Notes: generated by a model not told the origin, from the sequence alone. DNA of 64,000 nucleotides from Rhizophagus clarus (GCA_015698045.1 BLAL01000002.1:1-64000), one strand, 5' to 3'; shown: positions 49,790 through 62,007, numbered from the stretch's first letter. Numbers and translations are program-made.

Positions 49790-50390
49790 ATATTCTAAGG
49801 GTAATCTGGATCTTCATCAAAATCACTTAGATCTTCTGAATACTCTGATTGCCAGTTTGCAGGATTGTCTAGATCTTCATCTCCCCAGTAATCTGGTTGC
49901 CAAATTGGTTCTTCTGGTTCTTCAAACCATGTTGGAATTTCATAAGGATCTAATCCATTAGCTAGTATTCGAATATTATCAAGTATACGATTCTTTTCTC
50001 TTCCATCTTTCTTATATGCAAATCCACCTTGTAATAAAATTTTTTCTATCTCTACTTGATACGCAAAGGTTTTTTTTTTTTATCGGCTAAATCCATAAAT
50101 TTTTTGTATAGAGAATCTTTAAGAGCTTTATTCGTACCTGAATATTTAATATAAGCATGATTTAATTCTTTCTTACTATTCTCATAATCTTCTGCAGCTT
50201 TCCAATAGTCTTCTTCGGCAAACTGATCAAGATAATACATGATGTTACGAGCAATTTCATGTATTTGAAATATATCTGTTCTCTCAAATGAAGTATTAAC
50301 AATGTGGCTGGTTTCCTTGATTGGAGTATTTAGCCAATTTTCTACCCATTTTGGGAATATATCTAAGAATATAGCAATGTCAATATACAT
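49790..50390 (-). CDS. acidic Polinton ORF of unknown function (fossil)
   Basis: The N-terminal open part (50,390-50,052) starts MYIDIAIFLDIFPKWVENWL and is helical (YWKAAEDYENSKKELNHAYI). The minus strand continues with W/D/E/P-rich phrases (PDYWGDEDLDNPANWQ) towards 49,795. No family is recognised. It lies between the protease-like segment and the integrase, and could be a minor structural or regulatory protein. Confidence 0.45.
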
Positions 50391-50618
50391 CTTTTAGTAT
50401 ATAATGGATATGTTTAATTTTGAATATTTATTATATGATTTACTTTATTATACTCTTATCTTTAATTACAATTTTAGGATTTTTCGAAAAAAAAATATAA
50501 CCTATTTTGTATTATTATAAAAGTGTACTAGATTGGGGACATCTTCTTGTAATCTATCAGCTGGTTCCCATGTAGATTTGTCTTCTGGATAGCGCTCCTA
50601 TTTGACTAAGTATTGGAG

Positions 50619-51647
50619 TTAACCCTTTCTAGTACGGTACTTGAGAATTTTCTCAGGTACATATCTTTTTGGCTGACCTCTTATTACTGAATCAGGTGGA
50701 GGCTTTTCGTTGATAAGAATGACTTGCAGTTCTTTTCTAGTATATGCACATCTAGATACTCCTAACCTGCCATGTGGTCCATCAAGTAAATATGTAGGTG
50801 GTTGTTCAGGAGAAAGGATAAGCTTTTTAATTATACGAACTTTTGGATCCCATTTAATGTCTCCTATTCTGAACTTACCATGTAATTTTTTTCCAAGTAC
50901 TGATATAGGTTCAAGAAGTTTAGTTCGAACTTGTGTTCCCTCTAATAGTAATTCTGTATTTTTGTCTATTTTAGGTGGACCTTCTGGGATTTTAAATGGA
51001 TCTCTTTGCCACTTTTCATCTACTAATCTTACTATATCATGGAAATCTTCAGACCATTCAACTGATGTCTCACCAGTTTTTAGTTCCTGTGCTGCCATCC
51101 TTTTAAGAAGTGGTTCTTGTATAGCCTGAATTGCCCTTTCTGCATATGACTGCTGTTTGTGACGTCCAGGTTCGCCAAGTCTCATCATAATTCCTATACT
51201 ATTAAGGAAAAAATCACGTATTTGTGAGTTAGTAAATTCTGAACCAGAATCAGTTTTTAGTCTATGAGTAGGAGGTTGGATATGACTACGTCCATATATT
51301 TTAATAAATGCTTTTAATACGCTATTAGCTGTCTTATTTTTGATAGGCTCAGCATCTACTTGTCTTCTGGATATTTCTACTACTATGAGAAAATAATGGT
51401 ATCCCTTGAGGTCTATAGGCATTTTTCCTAAATCAGACTGCTGAGTAGCATTTTCTTTCCAGACGATTACTTTTGGACGTTCAGATCTTTTTTTTTTAGG
51501 AGGTCTTTGATAGATGTTATAATGCTCTTGATCTTTAAGAAGACGTGCTGGTACCCCTGATAGGTTATAAAATTTGTAATACCTCTCTAAAGGGGTCATA
51601 TTGTTTAAAATTAAAGATTTACTTCTAGAATTCAAATTTGTGGTCAT
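50619..51647 (-). CDS. rve-family integrase of the Polinton (fossil)
   Basis: A 342-residue ORF with a retroviral-type integrase core: first acid in TQQSDLGKMPIDLKGYHYFL, second in HRLKTDSGSEFTNSQI, then GRHKQQSYAERAIQAIQEPL with the third-acid helix. The C-terminal part (KLHGKFRIGDIKWDPKVRII, YLLDGPHGRLGVSRCAYTR) reads as a small beta-barrel or chromo-like domain. No zinc-binding HHCC domain is clear at the start. The true start may be the Met at 51,599 (MTPLERYYKF). Family role: inserting the element's DNA. The ORF appears open throughout. Confidence 0.85.
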   Translation of the reverse strand: MTTNLNSRSKSLILNNMTPLERYYKFYNLSGVPARLLKDQEHYNIYQRPPKKKRSERPKVIVWKENATQQSDLGKMPIDLKGYHYFLIVVEISRRQVDAEPIKNKTANSVLKAFIKIYGRSHIQPPTHRLKTDSGSEFTNSQIRDFFLNSIGIMMRLGEPGRHKQQSYAERAIQAIQEPLLKRMAAQELKTGETSVEWSEDFHDIVRLVDEKWQRDPFKIPEGPPKIDKNTELLLEGTQVRTKLLEPISVLGKKLHGKFRIGDIKWDPKVRIIKKLILSPEQPPTYLLDGPHGRLGVSRCAYTRKELQVILINEKPPPDSVIRGQPKRYVPEKILKYRTRKG

Positions 51648-51960
51648 GACAGAGATATATTGTGTAAAGTGTAAAAAGAAGACAGAAACATCTTCAGAAG
51701 TTCAAGATATGACTGATAAAGGTCAATATCGAATTAAGGGTGATTGTACTATTTGTGAAACACATAAGAACACCCTTACTAGTGAAAATTGGGAGGTTAA
51801 AATACATAGTAAAAGAGAAATTCTAGACGCTAAAAAAAGGAAAAAAAAGACGGCTATGAATAAGAAGGCTAAGAAACTTGGTTTTAAAATTTTAGATGCT
51901 AATGAGAATGTTCAGACTTATATTAAGAGGTATTTAAGAGAAGTGACGAAAGAGGGTTAA
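51646..51960 (+). CDS. DUF5679-like zinc-ribbon protein of the Polinton (fossil)
   Basis: 104 residues from the ATG at 51,646. It has a zinc ribbon (MTEIYCVKCKKKTETSS, then CTICETH) like the small DUF5679 proteins of large DNA viruses and Polinton-like elements, then a basic C-terminus (AKKRKKKTAMNKKAKKLGF). Its ATG overlaps the opposite-strand ATG of the integrase in the palindrome TCATGA, so a divergent promoter must sit inside coding DNA or the integrase starts further in. Confidence 0.65.
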   Translation: MTEIYCVKCKKKTETSSEVQDMTDKGQYRIKGDCTICETHKNTLTSENWEVKIHSKREILDAKKRKKKTAMNKKAKKLGFKILDANENVQTYIKRYLREVTKEG

Positions 51961-51965
51961 TTACA

Positions 51966-52442
51966 ATTTTTTCAGGTATATTTGTATGCTATTGGGAGGT
52001 ATAGATGAAATTTTTACATATCTACTTGGGCTTTAAAGTACATTTAAGTTCATTCCTGAAAATGGGACAGATTGGGCTAGATGGGACGCGTTAAATACCT
52101 GAAAATAAAAGTTTTTTTGGAAAATATCTCTTCACAAAACTTTTTCTATATTTATTTGTCCTATTGTCCTATCTGTCCTATACTCTTCTTTGTTATTCGT
52201 TTTCTCTTTCTTTCTTTGTTAGATTAGTAATTTGAGTAATTATATATGGGACAGATAGTGGGACAGATAGTGGAATTTTTGGGACAGATGGGTGGTATGG
52301 TATGGATATGGTATTTATCTATGGTATTGTTAGAGATGCGCCGTAAAGGCGCTGGGAGGCTAACTGGATAGGAGATCTAGTATGGATCCCCGCGAAGAGG
52401 ATGTATATGGAGGCTTCAGCCACCGCTACCAGAGGATAGCCC
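51966..52442 (-). repeat. right terminal inverted repeat of the Polinton
   Basis: Reverse complement of 39,131-39,610 with about 95% agreement by eye. Outer end ...gaggatagccc at 52,442. Confidence 0.9.
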
Positions 52443-53040
52443 TGACGATTTATTGTTGTTTCATCCTTATCAATCGTCATTTCGTCCTTGTCATCAATTA
52501 TCGTTTTATCCATCCTTATCATTGATTATTGTTTCATTCGTCCTCATCACCAATTATCATTTCGTTTTCATCATCAATTATCATTTCATTCTCATCATCG
52601 ATTATCATTTCATCCTCATCATTTCGTTCTTATCATTGTTTCATTTTTATCATTGTTTATTTTTGTCATCTTTTCATTTCTCCTTCTCATTATCTTTTTA
52701 TTTTTTCATTCCTTTCTTATTATCTCTTCGTTTATCATCATCCTTTCATTTTGTTCATCTCCCTTTTGTCATCTTTTCATTTTTTTGTCCCCTTCTTGTC
52801 ATCTTTTCTCTTTTTTTGCCCCTCCCATTATCTTTTTATTTTTATTTCTATCCCCTTTCATTTTGTCCCTATTCCTTTTGTTTTCGATCCTGTTCTTTTT
52901 ATTTTCGCATTCTTTCCCTCTTCTTTTCACTATCTTTCTTTTTTTTTACTATATTTTTTGTCTTCTATCATTTTCGTTATCTCCAATTATTTGTTTTTAA
53001 TATTATTTCCATTATTTCTCTCTCTTATTATCATAATTGT
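52443..53040 (+). repeat. pyrimidine-rich minisatellite on the far side of the Polinton
   Basis: Repeats of tcatcatcaattatcatttc (clearest 52,540-52,630), then T/C-rich DNA with ttcattttgtc and catcttttcattt variants. The long open frames here come from simple sequence and are not genes. It is the same repeat as at 38,800-38,880. Confidence 0.8.
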
Positions 53041-54672
53041 TAGGCTTCTCTTTTTTGTATCATTATTATCATTACTAGTTATGTTAAAGATAAATAATTG
53101 TAAAAAATATTAACTTTGATAAACAGGATTTAAAGAAATAAAGTCAGTTAATTTTGTTATTTTTTTGTACAGAAAATTATTGCCAAATTAGCGATACATT
53201 TGACCAGACAATATTCTTACGATCATTAAATTTTTACGTAAACAATATTATAAATTTTAGCCAATTAAATTTAATAATGATTTGCGTACTATTAAATTTA
53301 TTAAAAATTTTTTATACATGTGAAATTACCTGATTTTGATAAATTATTTATAGGTGAAATCACCTAGGTGATTTCACCCGTGGAGCAAATTAGCAAGATT
53401 CTTTTAAAATTATTTATAAAAAAAATAAGTAATATTTTCTTCAATAAAAAAAATTAAAGTTTAAAAAATTTTTTGAAACCTATAACTTAATAAAAATCTA
53501 ATAAAAATAATTAAAATTTTAAAATTTTAAAACTTTTTTAATTATCTAATAAATCTGAAGAAGAAATCTATAAAAAAAAATAAAAAACTGATTAATAAAC
53601 TAATTTTTTAATAAAAAAATAAATAAAGTTTCAAAGAAAGATACCTTGAAACTTATCTACTTATTGGTAAAGTTAAAAGAAAAACCTATAAAAAAAAAAT
53701 AATTAATTTAAAGTTTTTTTAATAAAAAAAATTGTTTCAAAAATTTGAAACTTATTTACTTATTTAGTAAAACTTTAAAGAAGAACTTATAAATATATAA
53801 AAAAACATAAATCCATCTTCGCAACTTGTCATTTTAGAATTCTAAGTTATTTAAAAACTATTTCTAAAGAAAAAAATAAAAAAAGAACATTAGTAATACT
53901 TTTATAATAAAAAAAATATTAAACTTTTTCTTTTTAATTTATTATTCTGAAATTAAAGATTATTTAAAAGCTATTTTTAAAGAAAAAAAAAATAAAAAAA
54001 AAAATATTAAAATGCTTAATATTAACTAACATTCAGTTTTTTTTTTAGATTTAGAACTTTAATCCAAATTAAACTGAATTATTTTAAAAGTAAAAAAAAA
54101 CTTTAAAACAAATTTTTTTTTTATATTTTTATTTTACAAAATATTATTAATGTTTTATTTTATTTTTTTTAGATTTAAAATTCTAATTTAAAGTATACTA
54201 AGGTATTTCAAAGATATAAAGTTTTAATATAATTTTTTTATTTTGTTTTTATTTTAACAAATATTAACTAGTATTATTTTCAATTTTTTTTAAATTCAAA
54301 TAAAGCTTAGATTTATTTGAAAATAAATCTTTGATTTTTTTTTATTTTTATTTAATAAATATTGATTAATATTCATTTTTTTTTTTAAATAGATAAAATA
54401 TTTTCAAAAGCCATTTTAAAGATATGAATTTTAAAAAAAAATTTAATTATTTATTTAATAAATATTATTAACATTTGATGTTTTTTATTTTTTTAGATTT
54501 AGACAAAGTTCAGATTTTATTTAAAGGTAATTCACTACTTTTAAATTTCTTTTACTTTTAATATTATAACAAATATTATTAATATTCAATTTTTTTCTTT
54601 TTTTTAAATTTTGAATATCAAAATACTGTATATTTCTTGAAAATACTTTTAATTTTAATTTTTTCTATTTAA
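53041..54672 (+). repeat. degenerate array of T-rich units, plus orientation
   Basis: From about 53,400, units of roughly 120-130 bases recur: ttttttttagattta-like borders, a 30-45 base A-rich segment, then a T-rich tract with aacaaatattaatatt. Examples start near 54,045, 54,168 and 54,495. No coding sequence. Similar units lie in the opposite orientation at 55.4-59.3 kb. Confidence 0.5.
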
Positions 54673-55045
54673 GGGCATACCAGAAATCAGCTGATTTAAT
54701 AGGGGGGTGGGGGTTAACCTAAAAATCAGGTTCCTATGATTGGCTATAAATTATATAATATATATAATATATTATTACTATTTATATATTAAAATAGTTT
54801 TTTGCAATTATCTTGCCATCTAATAACTCAATTTAATTAAACTTTTTTTTATTTTATAGGGCTTATCAAAAGCTATAAAACAAAAAACAATTCATAAAAA
54901 TTGGATTACTAGATTACGAGTTATTAATATAAATATAATTATATATATTATTATATATTTTTTTAACCAATCAAAATACAATCAGGTGGGAGAGTGAAGG
55001 GTAAGGGCTACTAATTAAAGAAAATTAGTTGATTTCTAGCAAACC
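54673..55045. mobile_element. 373-bp MITE between the opposed arrays
   Basis: The left end gggcataccagaaatcagct and the right end, reverse-complemented ggtttgctagaaatcaact, are imperfect inverted repeats. The hexamer atttaa lies on both sides (54,667-54,672 and 55,046-55,051), a likely target duplication. No coding capacity. Confidence 0.65.
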
Positions 55046-55051
55046 ATTTAA

Positions 55052-58000
55052 TAAATATTTACTAATATTATTCAAATCATCAATTAAGATAAATATGTAA
55101 AAATTTTCAAAATTTTTGATTACAATTACTTTTAATATAATTAATTAATATCAATTAATTTATTTAATTAAAGCATTACAAATAAAAGACATATGTATTA
55201 TACTATAGATAACACTCAAATTATTTTAAGTAAATTTCAAATTAATTTGTACATTTTGACAGCTATAATTCTCAAATTCCAAATATATAAATTGTAAAAT
55301 TTATATATATAATTTGTAAATTAATTTGAATTTGTACATGTATTTGGATTGTTATAATTCCAAATTATTTTGGATTTGGATGGTATCTATATATTATACT
55401 ATTTATTAAATATACTAAGAACTATTATAGTTTCTTCTTTCTTAGACGCATCAAATGTGAAAATATTATTACTCTTAAAAAAAAAATAAAGGAAATATAT
55501 TTTTAAAATTCCATTTAGAGAACAGACAAAAAACTGTGAATCTATAAGAAAATAAAATTAAAATATTAATTAATATTATTTTGCTTAAAAATAAGTAAAT
55601 GAAATAATTTCAAGATTTTATCTTCAAAATTTCATATAAAATCTGTTTAAAAGTCAAAGATTTGCAAAAAATAAGTGAAACAAAATGTTAGTTGATATTT
55701 TATTTAAAAAATAAGAAAAGACAATTTCAAAGTTTTACCTTTAAAATTTCACTTCCAAAAATCTGTGAATCTACAAAAAAAATATTGATATCTCATTTAA
55801 AAATAAAAATAAAGCTAATATTTTTAAAAGGAAATACCTTTGAAATTTCACATTGGAAGCTGCAAGTCTATAAAACAAAAGAAAATTAAAATATTAGTAA
55901 ATGTTTTGCTAAAATAAAAATAAAAAAAATGGTTTTTTTACCTTTAAATATCTAATACTTAAATAATAAAAAAATAAATATTAGTAAAATATTTATTAAA
56001 AAAAGTAAAAAAAAGAAATTTAAAGTATGATCTTTAAAATTCTTCTAAATAGTGTGTTCTAGGCTTAAAGAAAAAGAAATTACAAAATAAAAAATATAAA
56101 AAAGAAATCTTCAGAATGGAGTCCAGTCTTCAAAATGGATATATTAGTCCTAAAAAAATAAAATGTTATTATTAATATTTTGTTAAATTATAAAAAATGT
56201 AAGAAATACAAAAATTTCAAAGGTATTACCTTTAAATAATTGGAGTCTAGCTTCAAAATAGAGTAATCCTGAATCTAAAAAAAAAATAAATAAAATAAGA
56301 AAAGCTATTTTGTTAAATAAACTAGTAAAAAAAAATATAATATTTCAAATTTTATCTTTGAAATTTTATTCAGGTAATGCTACAAATATACCAAAAAATA
56401 AAAGTAAAAAAAAAAATATTTTACCTTTTGAATCAAAGAACTAATAGCTTCCTATATCTAAAAAAATAAAGAATATCAGTAAACATTTATCAAATAATAA
56501 AAAATAAAAAATTAAAGATTTGAAGTTTTACTTTTAAAGAATATCATCAGCTTTTAGACTAAAAAAATAAAGAATATTATTAGTTAATATTTATTAATAA
56601 AAAATAATAAATTAAAAAAATCCAAAGGTTTACTTTTAAATAGAGTCTGAATTTTTTCTGGATTTAAAAAAAAGATAATAAAATACAAATGTTAATAACG
56701 TTCATTAAATATAAAAAAATTTTCAATTTTTTTTGAAGTTTTAATTTTGAAATACTTCAAATTATCTTAAAATAAAATTTCAGAATTAAAAAAAAAATTA
56801 ATGTTAATAATGTTTATTATAATAAATATAAAAAAATTAATTAAATAGAGTCTTTGATCTGTATAAACATATCCTTTTTCTACTTTTTTTAGCTGTCTTT
56901 TTAGATCTATAGATATGTAAAATCTGGCCTAGTTCTTCTATCTTATTCCATCTTCTTCTACACTTAATACTTGGTCTATAAACATGTCAACTATTTTAGT
57001 TTCATCTTACTATACAGATTTATACTAGATATTAGATTAATTAATCAAATTAATCAAAATTTATAATATAATGATGGCTATTAATAAATGATTAATTACA
57101 CATTTTTCAATTAAAATATATATGTTTATCAATTAATTATACATGTTTGTATACGTATTTATCAACTATTAAATATTGATTTACATGTTGTCATATTATA
57201 TTTTTAAACATATTGATTTACAAAGAGTTTGTTGCCCCTACACTTTTTGGTATTAATCAACACATAATATTTATCAACACCATCAGAAAGTTAAAAATGT
57301 GTAAAACATCATGCTGTTTAGTACTAGATGCTGATCAATATTAAATTATGCTATTCTACATATATAACACAGAACAACCTGTTGAAATACTAACATTGAT
57401 CAACACATAAAATAGTATGCTTAGCAGATCAATACATATATCAATGTTTAAATTTATGTATAACAACGTGTATTTTTATAAATGATTATTAAATAACAAA
57501 TATTATCAATTGTTAAATAACATTAAATTACTTTATTGTAAAATAGCACTATAGTTTTATTACATCAATAATGAATCTATACTAAATCTACATTATAATC
57601 TATCTAATTAGACCCCTCGAAACTTACAAGAAAAACCAAAAAAGGGAAAATACTAAATAATGCTTCTATGAAAAAAATGGCTAAGATTTGCAAAGAAACT
57701 TATCATTTTCAAATACCAATGCTCCTAATTGATACTTCAGAGAACCTACAAAAAAAATAATAGAAATGTTAAAAATATTTCAAATAAAAAAAAAATAAGT
57801 AAAAGAAAGTTTCAAAACTTACCATCCAAAGCTCAATTGAAGCTAGAATCTATAAAAGAAACAAGAAATACTTCTTTTAAAAAAATAAGTAAAAAATCTG
57901 AAATATATAATTTCAAAACTCACCATAAAGAATAATCTGAAGTCGAATTCAATGCTGAAACTTATAATAGAAACGAGAGAAATATTAATTAACGTTTCCT

Positions 58001-59330
58001 TAAAATAAATAAAATAAAAATTTAGTACAACTTTAATTGAAACTTGCCAAGAATTAAACGTTCAAATTTGAAATCAGAATCTATAAAGTACATAAGAAAC
58101 GTTAGTTAATGTTTCTATTTAAAATAAATAAAAAACTAAAAAGCGTTGTGAAAACATACCATTTTGACTTTTCAGTACTATATCACCTATTTATTATCCA
58201 TTTGCCAAAAAGTTCAAATCTATAAAAAGAAATAACGAAATGTTTGTTAAAAGAATAATTTTAAAGGAAATCCAGAATTTTTCGCGTACTTTATCTTTTT
58301 CTTATGTAAAACCCATTTCTTATCCAAAAAATACAAAGAATCATTTACAAAAGAAAAAGAGAGCTGTTAATAATAGTTTGTTGGTTACAAAAAAATTATG
58401 AAAAAATGCCAACCAAATCTGATGTCCAAAAGGCCAAAAGTGCCTAAAAGAGAAAAGAAACGAAATGTGAATAATTGATTCATTAACGTTAAAGAATTAA
58501 TTTAAAGTATTCTTTTCTTACCAAAATTCACGTCCAAAGATATTTGAAGAATCTGTTACCTAAAAAAAAAAATAAAACGTGAATAAATATTTTGTTAAAA
58601 TAGAAAAAAAAATTGAAAAAAGCTTATGATAACCTACTGAATTCTATTACATCCAAAGATCAAAAAATTGGTCATTTAAAAAAGAAAAAACAAATAAATG
58701 TGAGTTAAGTTTTGTTAAAATAAAAGATTCAAGAGAAATTTATTGATTAAGTTCTGATTAACTGGCCATTTAAAAAAAATGAAACATTAAAAACATTCTG
58801 TTAAAAGGAATTATTAAAAAAGATTTCTTACCAAAATCTCACGTCTAAATATAATAGAATATTTATATTAATCCTGTTTTACTGAGTCAACCACTTCTGA
58901 ATTTCAAATTTTACCAAAAATCCATATTCCTTAAAAAAAAAGAAAAAATGAAATATCAGAAGACGTTTCGTTAAAAGAAATGATTAAAAGAAACTCCTTT
59001 ACTGATTTTTACACATCTAAAGATTGAAACGAAAGTATAACCTAAAGAAAGAAGAAAAATTAGTATCAGTAGCGAAAAAGAAACAAAAACTAAAAAAAAA
59101 TCAAAAGTACCTCTATTTCTGTAAGAGAACCATCGAATGAATATGAGACCTGAAAAAGAAAGTGAGAGAAAGGATAGAACAAAGGAAAGTGAAAGTGAAA
59201 AGGAGAGCGAAGGAAAGGAAACGAGAGAGAGAAGGGGTAAACGAAAGGAAATAAATGAAGGAAAAAGAAAAACGAGAAATAAGTGATTGAACTGCAATTA
59301 CAGTAGTATATATTACAGCCCCTAAATATG
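55052..59330 (-). repeat. long array of intron-like units, minus orientation
   Basis: Read on the minus strand, segments of about 25-40 bases are bordered by T-rich tracts ending in AG and by GTAAGT-like donors. Examples: tag/attctagcttcaattgag.../gtaagttttg near 57,830; gtag/gttctctgaag.../gtatttg near 57,740; ttag/gttatactttcg.../ near 59,040; and cag/gtctcatattcattcg.../gtactttt near 59,130. The units are diverged, spaced about 100-150 bases and most regular at 57.6-59.3 kb. From 55.4 to 57 kb they are A+T-eroded. No protein is evident. Confidence 0.55.
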
Positions 59331-59680
59331 ATGATTGGAACCTCGTCATGATAATTAATGTAATATCTATTATGTTTACTAGTATCAAAATGGCCAAAGT
59401 GTACATGGTTACACTTATGTTACTTAGGGGAGGGCCAAAAATGACGTAATTTAGGGTTTTGGGGATTTGACCCTCTCCCCTCTTGTCATCATTTCCAAAT
59501 TTAGAAATAATATAACACATGATTTTACAAGAAAAAATTGTCAATTTTATCAAATTTATTGCAAAATTTAGCCTTTATTATATTATATTTATTACTAAGA
59601 AAAAAATTTAACTATTATATTTAATGCAAGAAAAAAATGTTTATGCAAAAAAAACATTATATTTTAAATGTAAGATGATC

Positions 59681-62007
59681 TTATTCCCACGGCTTTGCTG
59701 TCAAATTTTGCTGACGTGGCCTACCTTTACCTTTCTTTGTTTTTTCTTCTTGAAGTATTTGAATATTCCTTGATTTATGATCTAAACTTTTGTTATCTTT
59801 TGTATTTTTAACATTACTTCCATAATCTCGCAGTAAAGATTCAGTTTCTTCACTTGTTATTCTTCTTTTTGGTGTTTTTTCATTTGAGTGAGTCATTTTA
59901 ACGTGCAACTTTAGAAATGCTTTTGTTGGGTAATATCTATAACATTCTTGACATACGAATTTAGGATATTGGTCTTAAGAAATACTGGAATAATGTTCAT
60001 CATATCCTGATAACTTTTCTCCAAAATATTCTAAGGTATGTACGAGATTTAGATAATGTCTATCATGGCCTTTTATAACGGGTGGCAAAAACCCATTATG
60101 TGTAGATAAAATATTATAAATTTCAGGTGCGCGTGGTTGACTACAACAATTTCGATCCTTGCACTTCTTTATGTCAAGTGAATACTCACAAATTTGTGCA
60201 TGCCAATCGATCCAATTCTATGACTCCTCTTCAATGTCTAAAAAATCAGTCCAATCATGTTTCTCAACATATGTGGTAATAACAGGATGGCCATTAATTT
60301 GATCATGACTCCAAAGCTCACATAAACGTTTGCCTACATGTTTAAAATTACGGCATCCAAGATCATCATTTATGATAGTAACTTTTTCATTTATACTTCC
60401 AAGATGGTGTCCATATGCAAATACATCCAACTCGATGCCTGCTAATTTACCAGAAAGTGATATCATACTTTGTTCTACCAGATTGTAAGCAGATTGTTTG
60501 GGCATATACGTCCAAACAGTAAGGTAATCGAGATCAAGTTTTTTAAAAAGTAATAAGTATTTAGATATATTAACAAGGAACCGAGGGTTTTCATCTGGTC
60601 CACCATCTGTTAACAAACACCAAAATGGCTTTACAGAATCTTCATTATGAGTAAATTCATGAAACGGCTCTTCTTTTGTAATTGACATAAGATCTACCAT
60701 GTGCGTTTTGCAAGATGTACCTAAAAAATATTCCAGACGAATAAAAATTTGTACTTTACTAGAACATAATGAGTTATTACTGTTGGAAGGATTTATCAAC
60801 AAATAGACAGAAGGTATCAATTTATGCTTTGAAGCTTTTGGAAAATCATGATCAGGAACAGACACAAACTCATTTATTGTTTGTATAGCCTTGAATGTTT
60901 GTCCAATAGCAGCCATTCCAAGAGGAACCTGTAAAACTCGAAAGTACAACTCAAGCTCAGTGAATAATTATAACAGAAGGAAAAAAGGTAGATAAGAATA
61001 CCTTTGCTTTATCATCTTGCGAAATCAACATAATGTCTTGAGGAAATGTTAACGCAAACATTTTTACTCCTTTAACTGCCGCCAGACAATAATGTTCATC
61101 AACATGACTGTTCATTTCATTTCTCCCAATGGCCGCCAACTGAATCTGTGAAGGGTGATGGTGATGTTGTACCTCTTTCGTTGCTGGATGTCTGGGCTGC
61201 ATGTAATTTTGCAACATAGACCTTGCGAAGTATAAATTATAATTTTCTTCTATTTTTTCACAAAAATGCTTAACTGTCTATACTTTGATTGTTTCTTTTC
61301 ATCTTTTATAATCAGCTGCTCTAAACTTGACACAATCATACATTTTTTCCAAGAGATTAGGATCTTTAACGAAAAATGATAGGCAACCTGGAGCATCATA
61401 TATTTTCACAACGTTTTCTTCCAGTACTGCTTTCTGCTTTTTTTTCTGTGATCATTGCTGAGCTGCTGCATTATCTCTTAATCGTTTGAGCTTCTTTTTC
61501 TTTACTGACACGACCTCTTCCAATTCTTTAATTTTTAAAGTGAAACCTGATGTGTAGATACTGCTCATAGCAGATTATTGTATTTGCATAGATCGTTCTT
61601 GACTTTTGAAGATTTTCATGTAGTTGTTTTTGTGTCATTGCATTTGGTCAAAATTGTACATTATTAGAAGGTTCAGAAAGTTTGGGAAGATTGTTTATAG
61701 ATGCTAAAGGTGGTCTTTGAGATTCTATAGATTTTTTTTGCGAAATAAAAGGGTAGGAAGAAGAATGGATAGAAGTATGTAATAATTTATAAATAAGGTT
61801 TTGAATAATATCTTTATCTTTCATTTTAACTTTTTGCCAACTATCTTGAGCTTGTAGTTGTAACTCTTTTTTGTTTGGTACTTTATTATAACTTTTCACC
61901 ATTTCAGAGAATGCATAAGCATTTACGTATTGTTCATAAAGATTTCTAGGTTTGTGGATAAGATAGTTTTTAGAATACTTTAATTCTTTAAAATATGTTT
62001 GTTTCAT
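59681..62007 (-). pseudogene. DDE-type transposase-like protein with C-terminal C2H2 finger, broken
   Basis: Start MKQTYFKELKYSKNYLIHK at 62,007. A Lys-rich coiled coil follows (ELEEVVSVKKKKLKRLRDN), then a DNA-binding-like part (NYNLYFARSMLQNYMQPRH). The core has QDIMLISQDDKAK, an intron at 61,001-60,929, VPLGMAAIGQTFKAIQT, then LLTDGGPDENPRFL and MPKQSAYNLVEQSM, plausibly the catalytic acids (DD, DGG, E). After this come a Cys-rich stretch and a C2H2 finger (CQECYRYYPTKAFLKLH) near 59,890-59,950. Stops lie at 61,648, near 61,450 and 61,290, at 60,218 and at 59,975, and there is a frame change near 61,560. I recall this as a repeat family of Rhizophagus; the superfamily is unassigned. Confidence 0.65.

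Larger units (their letters stand above)
39131..52442. mobile_element. Polinton/Maverick-type element with Gag-like and retropepsin-like parts (fossil)
   Basis: 13,312 bases between inverted repeats of about 480 bases that agree at roughly 95% of positions by eye, so it is relatively young. Parts in order: helicase region (+), protein-primed DNA polymerase (+), small ORFs and zinc-ribbon segments (+), packaging ATPase (-), Gag-like ORF and retropepsin-like segment (+), acidic ORF (-), rve integrase (-), DUF5679-like zinc ribbon (+). The polymerase, ATPase and integrase together define the Polinton group. It appears broken, with roughly six to ten interruptions, some of which could be introns; several genes are still long and open. 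No clear target duplication was found. No double-jelly-roll major capsid protein or penton is recognised. Confidence 0.85.

Noticed and set aside
52453-53113. Overlapping long frames in three phases
   Set aside because: Open in all three phases because the minisatellite lacks stops; not a gene.
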